DNA of 64,000 nucleotides from Agrococcus sediminis (lineage in GTDB: Bacteria; Actinomycetota; Actinomycetes; Actinomycetales; Microbacteriaceae): positions 186,001 to 250,000 of the forward strand of contig NZ_VOIR01000013.1 in assembly GCF_007923295.1 (NCBI RefSeq), read 5' to 3'. Of the stretch, positions 16,164-26,472 are shown piece by piece. The notes under the pieces were generated by a model. It made no database searches. It had not been told where the DNA came from and saw only the letters and a list, made by a program, of their open reading frames with translations. Positions within the stretch are counted from its first letter, which is position 1; each line of letters starts with the position of its first letter. The position numbers and the translations under genes were made by a program.

Positions 16164-17090
16164 TCAACCAGCAGCGACGGCGCGCACCCGGGGCCGCTGC
16201 CCGACGAGGATGCCGGCGCCGATCACGACCGCGGCCCCCACGACCTCCCACACGCCGAGGCGCTCCCCCAGCACGAGCACGCCGAGGCCGACCGCGACGA
16301 CGGGGATGAGGTAGGTCACGGTCGCCGAGACCGTCGGCCCCACGGCGCGCACGACCTCGAACTGCAGGATGTAGGCGATGCCGGTGCCGACGACGCCGAG
16401 CGCCGCGACCGCGAGCAGCGCGAGCGGCAGGGCCTCCGGCGAATGCGCGGCGACGGGCGACCAGCCCTCGAGCCCGCTCCAGATCAGCAGGGCGACGAGC
16501 ACCATCGGGAGCCCCGTCACCATGAGCGCGGTCGGATGCGCGATGCCCGGCACTTCGCGGTGGGCGAGGAGGCGCCGGTTCAGCGTCCAGCCGACGCCGT
16601 ACGACGCGCCGCCCGCGACCGCGATCGCGAAGCCGATGAGGTCGGGGCCGGCCGCGGCCGTCCACGGCTGCGCGATGAGCACGACGCCCACGAGGCCGAG
16701 CAGCACCGCCGCGAGCTTGCGCGGCGTGAGCCGGTCGCTCGGCAGCAGCAGCAGCGCGAACAGCACCGTCGCGACGGGCGTGATCGCGTTGCCGAGGCCG
16801 GCGAGGCTCGACGAGATGCGGGTCTCGGCGAGCACGAACGCGGTGAACGGGATCGCGGTGAGGAAGAGCGAGCAGACGGCCAGGAGACCCCACGTGCCCG
16901 CGTCGCGCGGCAGCCGCGTGCGCATCGCCGCTGCGAGCAGCAGGAGCGTCGCCGCCGCGATGCCGATCCGGAGCGTCGCGATCTGCATCGGGTGCAGCGC
17001 CTCGAGCCCCAGCTTCATGAGCAGGAAGGAGGAGCCCCAGATGATGGCGAGCGAGATCCAGAGCGCCTGCCAGGGCACGCGCTCACGCAC
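16164..17090 (-). CDS. EamA/DMT-family transporter
   Basis: 308 residues with ten predicted membrane helices in two EamA halves (AIIWGSSFLLMKLG at the start of the first; GFAIAVAGGASYGVGWTLNRRLL at the start of the second). Drug/metabolite superfamily exporters move amino acids, nucleosides or vitamins; the substrate is not predictable. The GTG at 17090 overlaps the pdxT end by 8 bp, so it is probably translated from the same mRNA as the vitamin B6 synthase. Confidence 0.88.
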   Translation of the reverse strand: MRERVPWQALWISLAIIWGSSFLLMKLGLEALHPMQIATLRIGIAAATLLLLAAAMRTRLPRDAGTWGLLAVCSLFLTAIPFTAFVLAETRISSSLAGLGNAITPVATVLFALLLLPSDRLTPRKLAAVLLGLVGVVLIAQPWTAAAGPDLIGFAIAVAGGASYGVGWTLNRRLLAHREVPGIAHPTALMVTGLPMVLVALLIWSGLEGWSPVAAHSPEALPLALLAVAALGVVGTGIAYILQFEVVRAVGPTVSATVTYLIPVVAVGLGVLVLGERLGVWEVVGAAVVIGAGILVGQRPRVRAVAAG

Positions 17091-17682
17091 CGGCGGCGCG
17101 CACGCGGTCGAGGAACCGGCGGTGGAAGCGCAGCTCGCCGCCGACCTCCGGGTGGAAGGCGGTCGCGAGCAGCGGCCCCTGCTCGACCGCGACGACGCGG
17201 CCGTCGACCGAGGCGAGCGCCGTCGCGGCGGCGCCGACGCGCTCGACGGCGGGCGCGCGGATGAAGGTCGCGCGCACCGGCTCGTCGCCGAGCGCGGGCA
17301 CCGCGAGCTCCGCCTCGAAGGAGTCGACCTGGCTGCCGAAGGCGTTGCGGCGCACGTCGACGTCGAGGCCGCCGAACGACAGCTGGGTCGGCAGCCCGTC
17401 GAGGATGCGGTCGGCGAGCAGGATCATGCCCGCGCACGTGCCGTACACCGGCATGCCGCCCGCGATCCGCTCGATGATCGGCTCCCGCACCTCGAACAGC
17501 CGCGACAGCTTGTCGATCACGCTCGACTCGCCGCCCGGCAGCACCAGCCCCGCGACCTGCGCCAGCTGCGCCGGGGTGCGCACGAGCGCCACCTCGGCGC
17601 CGAGCGCCTCGAGCACCGCGACGTGCTCGCGCACGTCGCCCTGGAGCGCGAGGACGCCGACGCGGGGCCGGCGCGCGGTCAC
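17083..17682 (-). CDS. pdxT: Pyridoxal 5-phosphate synthase, glutaminase subunit PdxT
   Basis: Releases ammonia from glutamine and channels it to PdxS for vitamin B6 synthesis. 199 residues, class I glutamine amidotransferase fold: catalytic Cys at about 83 in [13 protein letters not shown] and the His-Pro-Glu of the triad in TAFHPEVGG. The GTG at 17682 overlaps the pdxS stop (GTGA). Confidence 0.97.
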   Translation of the reverse strand: MTARRPRVGVLALQGDVREHVAVLEALGAEVALVRTPAQLAQVAGLVLPGGESSVIDKLSRLFEVREPIIERIAGGMPVYGTCAGMILLADRILDGLPTQLSFGGLDVDVRRNAFGSQVDSFEAELAVPALGDEPVRATFIRAPAVERVGAAATALASVDGRVVAVEQGPLLATAFHPEVGGELRFHRRFLDRVRAAGA

Positions 17683-18569
17683 CAGCCGCGCTCGGCGAGG
17701 CGGTGCGGCGCGGGCAGGTCGGCCACGTTGATGCCGACCATCGCCTCGCCGAGGCCCCGCGACGCATCCGCGATCGCCTTCGCGTCGTCGTACGAGGCGG
17801 TCGCGCGCACGATGGCGGCGGCGCGCGCCTCGGGGTTGCCGGACTTGAAGATGCCCGAGCCCACGAAGACGCCGTCGGCGCCGAGCTGCATCATCATCGC
17901 CGCGTCGGCGGGCGTCGCGACGCCGCCGGCCACGAAGAGCACGACGGGCAGGCGGCCCGCCTCGGCGACCTCGGCGACGAGCTCGTACGGCGCCTGCAGC
18001 TCCTTCGCCGCGACGAAGAGCTCGTCCTTCGACATCGACGTGAGCCGGCGGATCTCCTGGTTGATGGTGCGGATGTGCTTCGTCGCCTCGGAGACGTCGC
18101 CGGTGCCGGCCTCGCCCTTCGAGCGGATCATCGCCGCGCCCTCGGTGATGCGGCGGAGCGCCTCGCCCAGGTTCGTCGCGCCGCAGACGAACGGCACCGT
18201 GAACGGCCACTTGTCGATGTGGTTGACGTAGTCGGCCGGGCTCAGCACCTCGGACTCGTCGATGTAGTCGACCTCGAGCGCCTCGAGCACCTGTGCCTCG
18301 ACGAAGTGGCCGATGCGGGCCTTCGCCATCACCGGGATCGAGACCTCGGCCTTGATCGCGTCGATCAGGTCGGGGTCGGACATGCGGGCGACGCCGCCCT
18401 GCGCGCGGATGTCGGCCGGCACGCGCTCGAGCGCCATGACGGCGACGGCGCCGGCGTCCTCGGCGATGCGCGCCTGCTCGGGGGTGACGACGTCCATGAT
18501 GACGCCGCCCTTCAGCATCTCGGCGAGCCCGCGCTTGACGCGGGCCGAGCCGGTGGTGGTCTCGGTCAT
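17679..18569 (-). CDS. pdxS: Pyridoxal 5-phosphate synthase, synthase subunit PdxS
   Basis: Builds PLP from ribose 5-phosphate, glyceraldehyde 3-phosphate and ammonia. 296 residues, highly conserved TIM barrel ([35 protein letters not shown], and the catalytic lysines in these segments). Only 39 bp separate it from the HIT gene, too little for a riboswitch, so it is probably expressed from the thrS promoter or a weak local one. Confidence 0.98.
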   Translation of the reverse strand: MTETTTGSARVKRGLAEMLKGGVIMDVVTPEQARIAEDAGAVAVMALERVPADIRAQGGVARMSDPDLIDAIKAEVSIPVMAKARIGHFVEAQVLEALEVDYIDESEVLSPADYVNHIDKWPFTVPFVCGATNLGEALRRITEGAAMIRSKGEAGTGDVSEATKHIRTINQEIRRLTSMSKDELFVAAKELQAPYELVAEVAEAGRLPVVLFVAGGVATPADAAMMMQLGADGVFVGSGIFKSGNPEARAAAIVRATASYDDAKAIADASRGLGEAMVGINVADLPAPHRLAERGW

Positions 18570-18608
18570 GATCGGTGCCTTTCGTGCGGTGCCGGGATGA
18601 TCGGGCGA

Positions 18609-19261
18609 TCAGGCCGGCCAGGCCGCCTGGATGTCCTGGCGCATGTCCTCCAGCAGGATGGGCAGCGCCTTCGTCTTCGCGATGATCGGGAAGAAGTTCG
18701 AGTCCAGCGACCATCGGGGCACGATGTGCTGGTGGAGGTGGTCGGCGATGCCGGCGCCGGCGATGCGGCCCTGGTTCATGCCGATGTTGAAGCCCTGGCA
18801 GCGCGTCACCTGCGACAGCACGCGCATCGCCGTCTGCGTGAGGACGGCCATCTCGGCGACCTCGTCGGTCGTCGCCTGGTCGTACATGCCGACGTGCCGG
18901 TACGGGCAGACCATGAGGTGGCCGGTGTTGTACGGGAAGAGGTTCAGCAGCACGAAGCAGGTCTCGCCGCGGTGCACGATGAGGCCCTCGTCGTCCTGCA
19001 GCTCGGGTGCGCGGCAGAAGGGGCAGGCGTCCTCCTCGGGCATCTGCCCCTGCTGGATGTAGACCATCCGGTAGGGCGTCCAGAGCCGCTGGAAGTGGTC
19101 GGGGACGCCGGGGAGCTCGCTCGACATCTGCGTCGGCGCGCCCCAGGAGTGCTCCGCGACGAGCGGCGGCTCCTGCGGCTCCGCCGGGTCGAAGGCCGGC
19201 AGCGCGTCGCGGTGGACGGCCGCCCGCTCCGCCGGCTCGTCGAGGTCGCGCGGCTCGTCGG

Positions 19262-19265
<4 letters not shown>
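18609..19265 (-). CDS. HIT-family nucleotide hydrolase/transferase
   Basis: 218 residues. The histidine triad HLHQH lies at about 176-180 and a CPFC pair at 81-84. The first 55 residues are a variable acidic extension. The GTG at 19265 overlaps the thrS stop (GTGA), indicating coupled translation. A HIT protein directly after thrS is conserved in Actinobacteria. Activity on AP4A or nucleoside monophosphoramidates is the family range; the true substrate is unknown. Confidence 0.92.
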
Positions 19266-21217
<1,952 letters not shown>

Positions 21218-21223
21218 CAGACC

Positions 21224-21229
21224 ATCGTA
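21224..21229 (-). promoter_or_regulatory. -10 box of thrS, leaderless spacing
   Basis: TACGAT, 6 nt, GTG on the minus strand, within the 22-bp gap after the preceding gene. Confidence 0.55.
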
Positions 21230-21239
21230 GATCGCCGCC

Positions 21240-21971
21240 TCACCCCTGCACGGACACCGGCTCCGGCAGCGCGGGCTCGGCGGCGACCGGTGCCGCGGCC
21301 GCCGCCGGCTGCAGCCACATCCGGAACAGGTGCGCGACGAGCAGCGATGCGCCGAGCATCTCGCCACCGTCCTCGATCAGGCCGAAGGCGTCACCGGTCT
21401 TCGGCTCCGCGATGACGAGGATGTGGACGGCGTCGAGCACGACGCCGCAGCACAGGATGATGCCGGCGATGCCGAGCGTGCGCGCGAGGTCGCGGCGCTC
21501 CGCTCGCCGGGCGGCGCGGATGCCGAGCACGAGGCCGGGGAGGATCACGAGCCCGGCTGCGGCCAGCACCATCAATTCGCCGAGGTCCTGCCCGCGTAGG
21601 CCCGCTGCGCCCTGCAGCGAGAGCGACTGCACGAGCGCCGCTCCCCCGCGCTCGTGCAGCGAGTAGCGGTCGGTGAGCAGGAAGAAGCCCAGCAGTGGCA
21701 GGAGCCCGAGCACAGGCCACCGGCGCGAGACGACGGCCATCAGCACCACGAGCCCGATCGCCCAGAGCCACTGCAGCGACTGGAAGGCCTCGGGGTGGCC
21801 GTACTCGATGTCGACGAACGACAGCGACGACTCGAACTCGCTGCGGCTCGCGCGCAGGTGGCCGGCGAAGAACATGACGTCGGCGCCCAGCAGCATCAGC
21901 AGCACGGTGAGCGACGGGCGGTGGCCGACGAGCGCGCGGAGGCCGAGGAGGTCGCGTCGTGTGCGGGGCAT
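21240..21971 (-). CDS. Multi-spanning membrane protein, unknown function
   Basis: 243 residues with about six hydrophobic segments (for example [61 protein letters not shown]) and an Ala/Pro-rich tail. Acidic and His residues lie near membrane edges, but no known motif is visible. It is the first minus-strand gene after the tRNA cluster and lies 22 bp upstream of thrS, which has its own promoter box. Not recognised. Confidence 0.75.
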   Translation of the reverse strand: MPRTRRDLLGLRALVGHRPSLTVLLMLLGADVMFFAGHLRASRSEFESSLSFVDIEYGHPEAFQSLQWLWAIGLVVLMAVVSRRWPVLGLLPLLGFFLLTDRYSLHERGGAALVQSLSLQGAAGLRGQDLGELMVLAAAGLVILPGLVLGIRAARRAERRDLARTLGIAGIILCCGVVLDAVHILVIAEPKTGDAFGLIEDGGEMLGASLLVAHLFRMWLQPAAAAAPVAAEPALPEPVSVQG

Positions 21972-22068
21972 CGCCGCTCCTGTCTGCCGGGTGCCGTCAT
22001 GTCTATCGACTGCGGCCGCCGAGGCGCGTGAGGCGCGCGTGAGGAGGCCCTCATCCGGCGGGTATGAC

Positions 22069-22096
22069 GAAGGCCCCGGCGTAGACCGGGGCCTTC
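22069..22096 (-). terminator. Terminator of the tRNA Gly-Cys-Val transcript
   Basis: 11-bp stem GAAGGCCCCGG/CCGGGGCCTTC with a 6-nt loop, 8 bp beyond the 3-prime end of the minus-strand tRNA-Val. Confidence 0.75.
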
Positions 22097-22103
22097 TGCT
22101 CTG

Positions 22104-22175
22104 TGGGCGATACTGGGTTCGAACCAGTGACCTCTTCCGTGTCAGGGAAGCGCGCTACCGCTGCGCCAATCGCCC
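22104..22175 (-). tRNA. tRNA-Val (GAC)
   Basis: 72 nt. Acceptor GGGCGAT pairs with ATCGCCC; anticodon stem CTTCC/GGAAG encloses loop CTGACAC (anticodon GAC); T arm ACTGG/CCAGT with TTCGAAC. Discriminator A; CCA is not encoded. Last in a three-tRNA transcript. Confidence 0.97.
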
Positions 22176-22189
22176 TCAGTGGGTGCTCG

Positions 22190-22260
22190 AGGTGGAGACG
22201 GGATTCGAACCCGCGTAGACGGCTTTGCAGGCCGCTGCCTCACCACTCGGCCACCCCACC
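22190..22260 (-). tRNA. tRNA-Cys (GCA)
   Basis: 71 nt. Acceptor GGTGGGG pairs with CTCCACC (one G-T); anticodon loop CTGCAAA (GCA); T arm GCGGG/CCCGT; discriminator T as expected for Cys. CCA not encoded. Confidence 0.97.
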
Positions 22261-22297
22261 AGGTGGTGTGAGATTGACTCTCATGACATTGCTGTCG

Positions 22298-22369
22298 AGC
22301 GGATGACGAGATTCGAACTCGCGACCCTCACCTTGGCAAGGTGATGCGCTACCACTGCGCCACATCCGC
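22298..22369 (-). tRNA. tRNA-Gly (GCC)
   Basis: 72 nt. Acceptor GCGGATG pairs with CATCCGC; anticodon stem TCACC/GGTGA around TTGCCAA (GCC); T arm GCGAG/CTCGT; discriminator T. First gene of the tRNA transcript. Confidence 0.97.
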
Positions 22370-22395
22370 GGGGCTCATCGCTGAGCACTCGCATG

Positions 22396-22425
22396 ACTAT
22401 ACCCGCGCTCGAGCCGCATGTCCAA
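22396..22425 (-). promoter_or_regulatory. Promoter of the tRNA Gly-Cys-Val operon
   Basis: -10 TATAGT (22396-22401) and -35 TTGGAC (22420-22425) on the minus strand, 18-bp spacer. The -10 ends 26 bp before the mature tRNA-Gly. Confidence 0.65.
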
Positions 22426-22526
22426 ATCGCCCCGCACGTGTCGCGCATCCGCCGCCGGACGCCCGGGGATGGTCACGCGCGCGCCCGCGGATGTGGCAGA
22501 CTTGTGCGGTCCGCTTCGCGCGGCAC

Positions 22527-22599
22527 GGGCGATTGGCGCAGTTGGTAGCGCGCTTCCTTCACACGGAAGAGGTCATCAGTTCGAGTCTGGTATCGCCCA
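22527..22599 (+). tRNA. tRNA-Val (CAC)
   Basis: 73 nt. Acceptor GGGCGAT/ATCGCCC; anticodon stem CTTCC/GGAAG around TTCACAC (CAC); T arm ATCAG/CTGGT; discriminator A, CCA not encoded. Apart from anticodon loop, D loop and T arm it matches the minus-strand tRNA-Val 351 bp away. Confidence 0.97.
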
Positions 22600-22606
22600 C
22601 CGAGAC

Positions 22607-22637
22607 CGAAGGCCCCGGCGATCCGCCGGGGCCTTCG
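22607..22637. terminator. Bidirectional terminator, tRNA-Val/copper protein gene
   Basis: Perfect 14-bp stem (arms 22607-22620 and 22624-22637) with a 3-nt loop, between tRNA-Val (plus) and the end of the Cys-rich protein gene (minus). Confidence 0.8.
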
Positions 22638-22658
22638 TCGTATCCGCTCGGGCGCGGC

Positions 22659-23030
22659 TCAGGCCGCCTCGCACGCCTGGGCGCACTGCTCGCACGCCTC
22701 GGCGCACGCCCGGCAGTGCTCGGCGTCGTGCCGTCGGCACTCGGCCGCGCAGGCGCGGCAGACCGCGGCGCACGCGGCCAGCAGCGCGTCGCGCGCCTCC
22801 TGCGGCAGCGGCACCTCGCGGGAGAGGATGCGCGCCGTCACCTCGCAGAGGTCGGCGCACGCCTCGCACATCACCGCGCAGTCGTCCATGCCCTCCTGCC
22901 GGTCGGCGCGGGCGCAGTCGCGGCACGCCGCGGCGCACGCCTCCAGCTCGGCCACGTGGGCCGCGTGGCTGCCGACCTCCGCGCCGCCGGCGCCGTGCTC
23001 GTGCTCGTGCTCCTGTCCGTGGTGCATCAT
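22659..23030 (-). CDS. Cys-rich four-helix-bundle copper-binding protein (DUF326/Csp-like)
   Basis: Probably binds Cu(I) in the cytoplasm and acts as a copper store. 123 residues with 16 cysteines spaced along predicted helices (CAAACRDC, CAVMCEACADLC, CAAVCRACAAEC, HCRACAEACEQCAQAC), the pattern of copper storage proteins. No signal peptide, so it resembles the cytosolic Csp3 type rather than exported Csp1. The His-rich N-terminus (HHGQEHEHEH) could add metal sites. Two adjacent ATGs (23030, 23027) with a GAGAGGAG site. TAGCGT -10 at 23076-23081. No copper exporter or regulator is adjacent. Confidence 0.9.
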   Translation of the reverse strand: MMHHGQEHEHEHGAGGAEVGSHAAHVAELEACAAACRDCARADRQEGMDDCAVMCEACADLCEVTARILSREVPLPQEARDALLAACAAVCRACAAECRRHDAEHCRACAEACEQCAQACEAA

Positions 23031-23052
23031 CGCTCCTCTCGGCGGGCTCGAT

Positions 23053-23074
23053 GCCCGCGCATCGGTTCGCGGGC
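23053..23074 (-). promoter_or_regulatory. Inverted repeat in leader of the copper protein gene
   Basis: 7-bp arms GCCCGCG/CGCGGGC with an 8-nt spacer, just downstream of the TAGCGT box (23076-23081) and 22 bp before the ATG. The position suits either an operator for a metal-responsive repressor or a leader hairpin. Confidence 0.4.
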
Positions 23075-23075
23075 G

Positions 23076-23081
23076 ACGCTA
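23076..23081 (-). promoter_or_regulatory. Candidate -10 (TAGCGT) of the copper protein gene
   Basis: TAGCGT on the minus strand, 45 bp before the ATG. Confidence 0.4.
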
Positions 23082-23123
23082 CGCCCGGAGCCTGGATGTC
23101 CCCCACGAACGCCCTCAGCCCGT

Positions 23124-23129
23124 TAGCGT
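23124..23129 (+). promoter_or_regulatory. -10 box of the SDR gene, leaderless spacing
   Basis: TAGCGT, 6 nt, ATG on the plus strand; no ribosome site precedes the ATG. Confidence 0.55.
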
Positions 23130-23135
23130 CGAGCC

Positions 23136-23813
23136 ATGGATCTCCAGCTGAACGACCGTGTCGTCCTCGTCGTCGGAGGCACCGGCCTCATCGGGGGCGC
23201 CGTCGCCGACGTGCTGCGCGCCGAGGGCGCGACCGTGCTGACCGCCGCCCGCGGCGAGGGCGCCGACCTCCGCCTCGATGCCGCCGACGACGCATCCGTC
23301 GCCGGCGCCGTCGCGAGCGTGCTCGAGCAGCACGGCCGCCTCGACGGCCTCGTCGTCGCCGCCGCGCCGCCCGCGCAGACGCTCGACCCCGCCCGCAGCT
23401 CCGACCCCGCGCAGGTCGTGGAGGCGGTCGACGCGAAGGCGATGACGTTCCTGCGGCTCGCGAACGCCGCGAAGGCGCCGATGCGCGACGCCGGCTTCGG
23501 CCGCATCGTGGGCGTGAGCGGCCAGAACGCGCTGATCACGGGCAGCATCACCGGCTCGGTGCGCAACGCCGCGCTCATCATCGCGGCGAAGCACCTCGCC
23601 GACGAGCTGGCCGGCACGGGCGTGGCCGTCAACGTCGTGAACCCGGGCCCGGTCACCGCCGAGCCCGCCGACGACGTCGCGCACGGGAAGCCCGGCGAGT
23701 CGTCGCCGGAGCAGATCGCCGCACTCGTCGCGTTCCTGCTCTCCCCGCGGTCGACGACCTCCGGCGAGTCGATCGCGACCGGTCACCGCGTGCGCGGCTC
23801 CGTCGCCCTCTGA
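23136..23813 (+). CDS. Short-chain dehydrogenase-like protein lacking the YxxxK motif
   Basis: 225 residues with a Rossmann fold: nucleotide-binding GGTGLIGG at 14-21, central strand and VSGQ at the usual Ser position (about 128), and the VNVVNPGPV segment after the active site. Where SDRs have Tyr-xxx-Lys, this protein reads G140-SVR-N144 before AALIIAAKHLADEL, so classical catalysis is unlikely. It may be a binding or regulatory paralogue, or use another chemistry. Leaderless promoter at 23124. Convergent with amt, sharing a terminator. Confidence 0.85.
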   Translation: MDLQLNDRVVLVVGGTGLIGGAVADVLRAEGATVLTAARGEGADLRLDAADDASVAGAVASVLEQHGRLDGLVVAAAPPAQTLDPARSSDPAQVVEAVDAKAMTFLRLANAAKAPMRDAGFGRIVGVSGQNALITGSITGSVRNAALIIAAKHLADELAGTGVAVNVVNPGPVTAEPADDVAHGKPGESSPEQIAALVAFLLSPRSTTSGESIATGHRVRGSVAL

Positions 23814-23824
23814 CGCACGAACGA

Positions 23825-23856
23825 GAGGAGGGGCCGGCTCCCGCCGGCCCCTCCTC
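23825..23856. terminator. Bidirectional terminator, SDR gene/amt
   Basis: Perfect 14-bp stem GAGGAGGGGCCGGC/GCCGGCCCCTCCTC with a TCCC loop between convergent stops at 23813 and 23870. Confidence 0.85.
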
Positions 23857-23869
23857 CGATTCGAGCGCG

Positions 23870-25102
23870 TCAGACGCGGTCGCGCTCCAGCTCGTAGCCG
23901 TACGCGTCCTCGCCGTGCACGATCTGGTCGACGCCGGCCAGCTCGTCCTCGTTCTTGACGCGGAAGCCGATCGTCTTCTCGATCGCGAAGCCGATCACGA
24001 AGGCGACGACGAAGGCGTAGACCATGACGCCCACGGCCGCGATGACCTGCACGGCCAGCTGGCCGGGACCGCCGCCGAGGAACAGGCCCGTCTCGGTCGC
24101 GAAGAAGCCGAGGTAGAGCGTGCCGATGAGGCCGCCGACGAGGTGGATGCCGACCACGTCGAGCGAGTCGTCGAAGCCGAGCTTCCACTTGAGCTCCACC
24201 GCGAGGGCGCAGACGGCGCCCGCGATGACGCCGAGCAGCAGCGCCCAGCCGGGCGTGAGGTTGGCGCAGGCCGGGGTGATGGCGACGAGGCCCGCGACGG
24301 CGCCCGAGGCGGCGCCGACGGAGGTGGGCTTGCCGTCCTTCAGCTTCTCGACGAGCAGCCAGGCGCAGATCGCCGCGGCGGTCGCGCCGAGCGTGTTGAG
24401 CGTGATGAGTCCCGCGTTGCCGAGGCCGTTGAGCCACTCCGCACCCACGTTGAAGCCGAACCATCCGAACCACAGGATGCTCGCGCCGAGGATCACGAAC
24501 GGCACGTTGTGCGGCTTGTGGGCGCCCTTCGTGAAGCCGATGCGCTTGCCGAGCACGAAGGTGAGCGCGAGGGCCGCCGCGCCGGCGTTGATGTGCACCG
24601 CCGTGCCGCCGGCGTAGTCGATGACAGAGGGCAGGCCCAGCATCTCGCCGAGCGAGTAGGCCCAGCCGCCGCCCCACACCCACGCGGCGATCGGGAAGTA
24701 GCCGAGGGTGGCGAAGACGCCGGCGAAGAGCATCCAGGCGCCGAACTTGGCGCGGTCGGCGATGGCGCCGGAGATGAGGGCGACCGTGATGATCGCGAAG
24801 GTCGAGCCGTAGGCGACGCCGATCAGGTCGGTGTTCGCGCTCTCGCCCGCGGCGAGGGCGGCGAGGCCGAGGTCGCTGAACGGGTTGCCCGAGAACTGCA
24901 GCGGCGACTCGACGGCCGCCATGTTGAATCCGTACAGGATCCAGAGGGTGCCGACGAGGCCGATGGCCCCGAACGACATCATCATCATGCTGATGACGCT
25001 CTTGGCGCGCACGAGGCCGCCGTAGAAGAACGCGAGGCCGGGCGTCATGAACAGCACGAGTGCTGTCGCGACGACGCCGAAGGCCATGCTGCCTGCATCC
25101 AT
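23870..25102 (-). CDS. amt: Ammonium transporter Amt
   Basis: Channel-like ammonium uptake protein of the inner membrane. 410 residues, eleven predicted helices, with the family landmarks TPGLAFFYGGLVRAKS near the N-terminus, DYAGGTAVHINAG (pore region) and FGWFGFNVG. The C-terminal tail that contacts PII proteins is present, but no glnK or glnD follows: the next gene downstream is convergent. A GlnR-like site array lies 58-96 bp upstream, suggesting nitrogen-limitation control. Confidence 0.97.
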   Translation of the reverse strand: MDAGSMAFGVVATALVLFMTPGLAFFYGGLVRAKSVISMMMMSFGAIGLVGTLWILYGFNMAAVESPLQFSGNPFSDLGLAALAAGESANTDLIGVAYGSTFAIITVALISGAIADRAKFGAWMLFAGVFATLGYFPIAAWVWGGGWAYSLGEMLGLPSVIDYAGGTAVHINAGAAALALTFVLGKRIGFTKGAHKPHNVPFVILGASILWFGWFGFNVGAEWLNGLGNAGLITLNTLGATAAAICAWLLVEKLKDGKPTSVGAASGAVAGLVAITPACANLTPGWALLLGVIAGAVCALAVELKWKLGFDDSLDVVGIHLVGGLIGTLYLGFFATETGLFLGGGPGQLAVQVIAAVGVMVYAFVVAFVIGFAIEKTIGFRVKNEDELAGVDQIVHGEDAYGYELERDRV

Positions 25103-25159
25103 GAGGTGCTCCTTGGGGGTATCCGCGGGAAGGGACTGCTCTGAGGATCCCCCCGCGCG

Positions 25160-25198
25160 GTTTCGCCGGCGGGCGCGGTCGCGTTTCGTCTCGGTTAC
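25160..25198 (-). promoter_or_regulatory. GlnR-like box upstream of amt
   Basis: On the minus strand: GTAAC (25194-25198), 6 nt, GAAAC (25183-25187), then another GAAAC at 25160-25164. The first pair fits the actinobacterial GlnR consensus gTnAC-N6-GAAAC exactly; the second half is one base off the ideal spacing and its a-site is poor. The regulator gene is not in the window. Confidence 0.5.
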
Positions 25199-25212
25199 GG
25201 ATGCGCGACCGT

Positions 25213-25228
25213 GTTTCGGGCGCGTTTC
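25213..25228 (+). promoter_or_regulatory. Direct repeat GTTTC-N6-GTTTC upstream of nhaA
   Basis: GTTTC at 25213-25217 and 25224-25228, spaced by 6 nt, 42 bp before the nhaA start. Same half-site word as in the amt box but in tandem; could be an extension of the same regulatory region. Confidence 0.3.
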
Positions 25229-25269
25229 GGGCGACGGCGGGCATGCGGCCGGATGCCAGGATGGATCCC

Positions 25270-26468
<1,199 letters not shown>

Positions 26469-26472
<4 letters not shown>

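Noticed and set aside
18570-18608. PLP- or vitamin-responsive riboswitch before pdxS
   Set aside because: The gap is 39 bp and shows no conserved structure.
21218-21239. T-box or other tRNA-sensing leader for thrS
   Set aside because: Only 22 bp lie upstream and the -10 box sits 6 nt from the GTG, leaving no leader.
22370-22526. Small ORFs reading through the tRNA cluster and its spacer
   Set aside because: They overlap tRNA genes or the tRNA promoter and lack ribosome sites and coding character.
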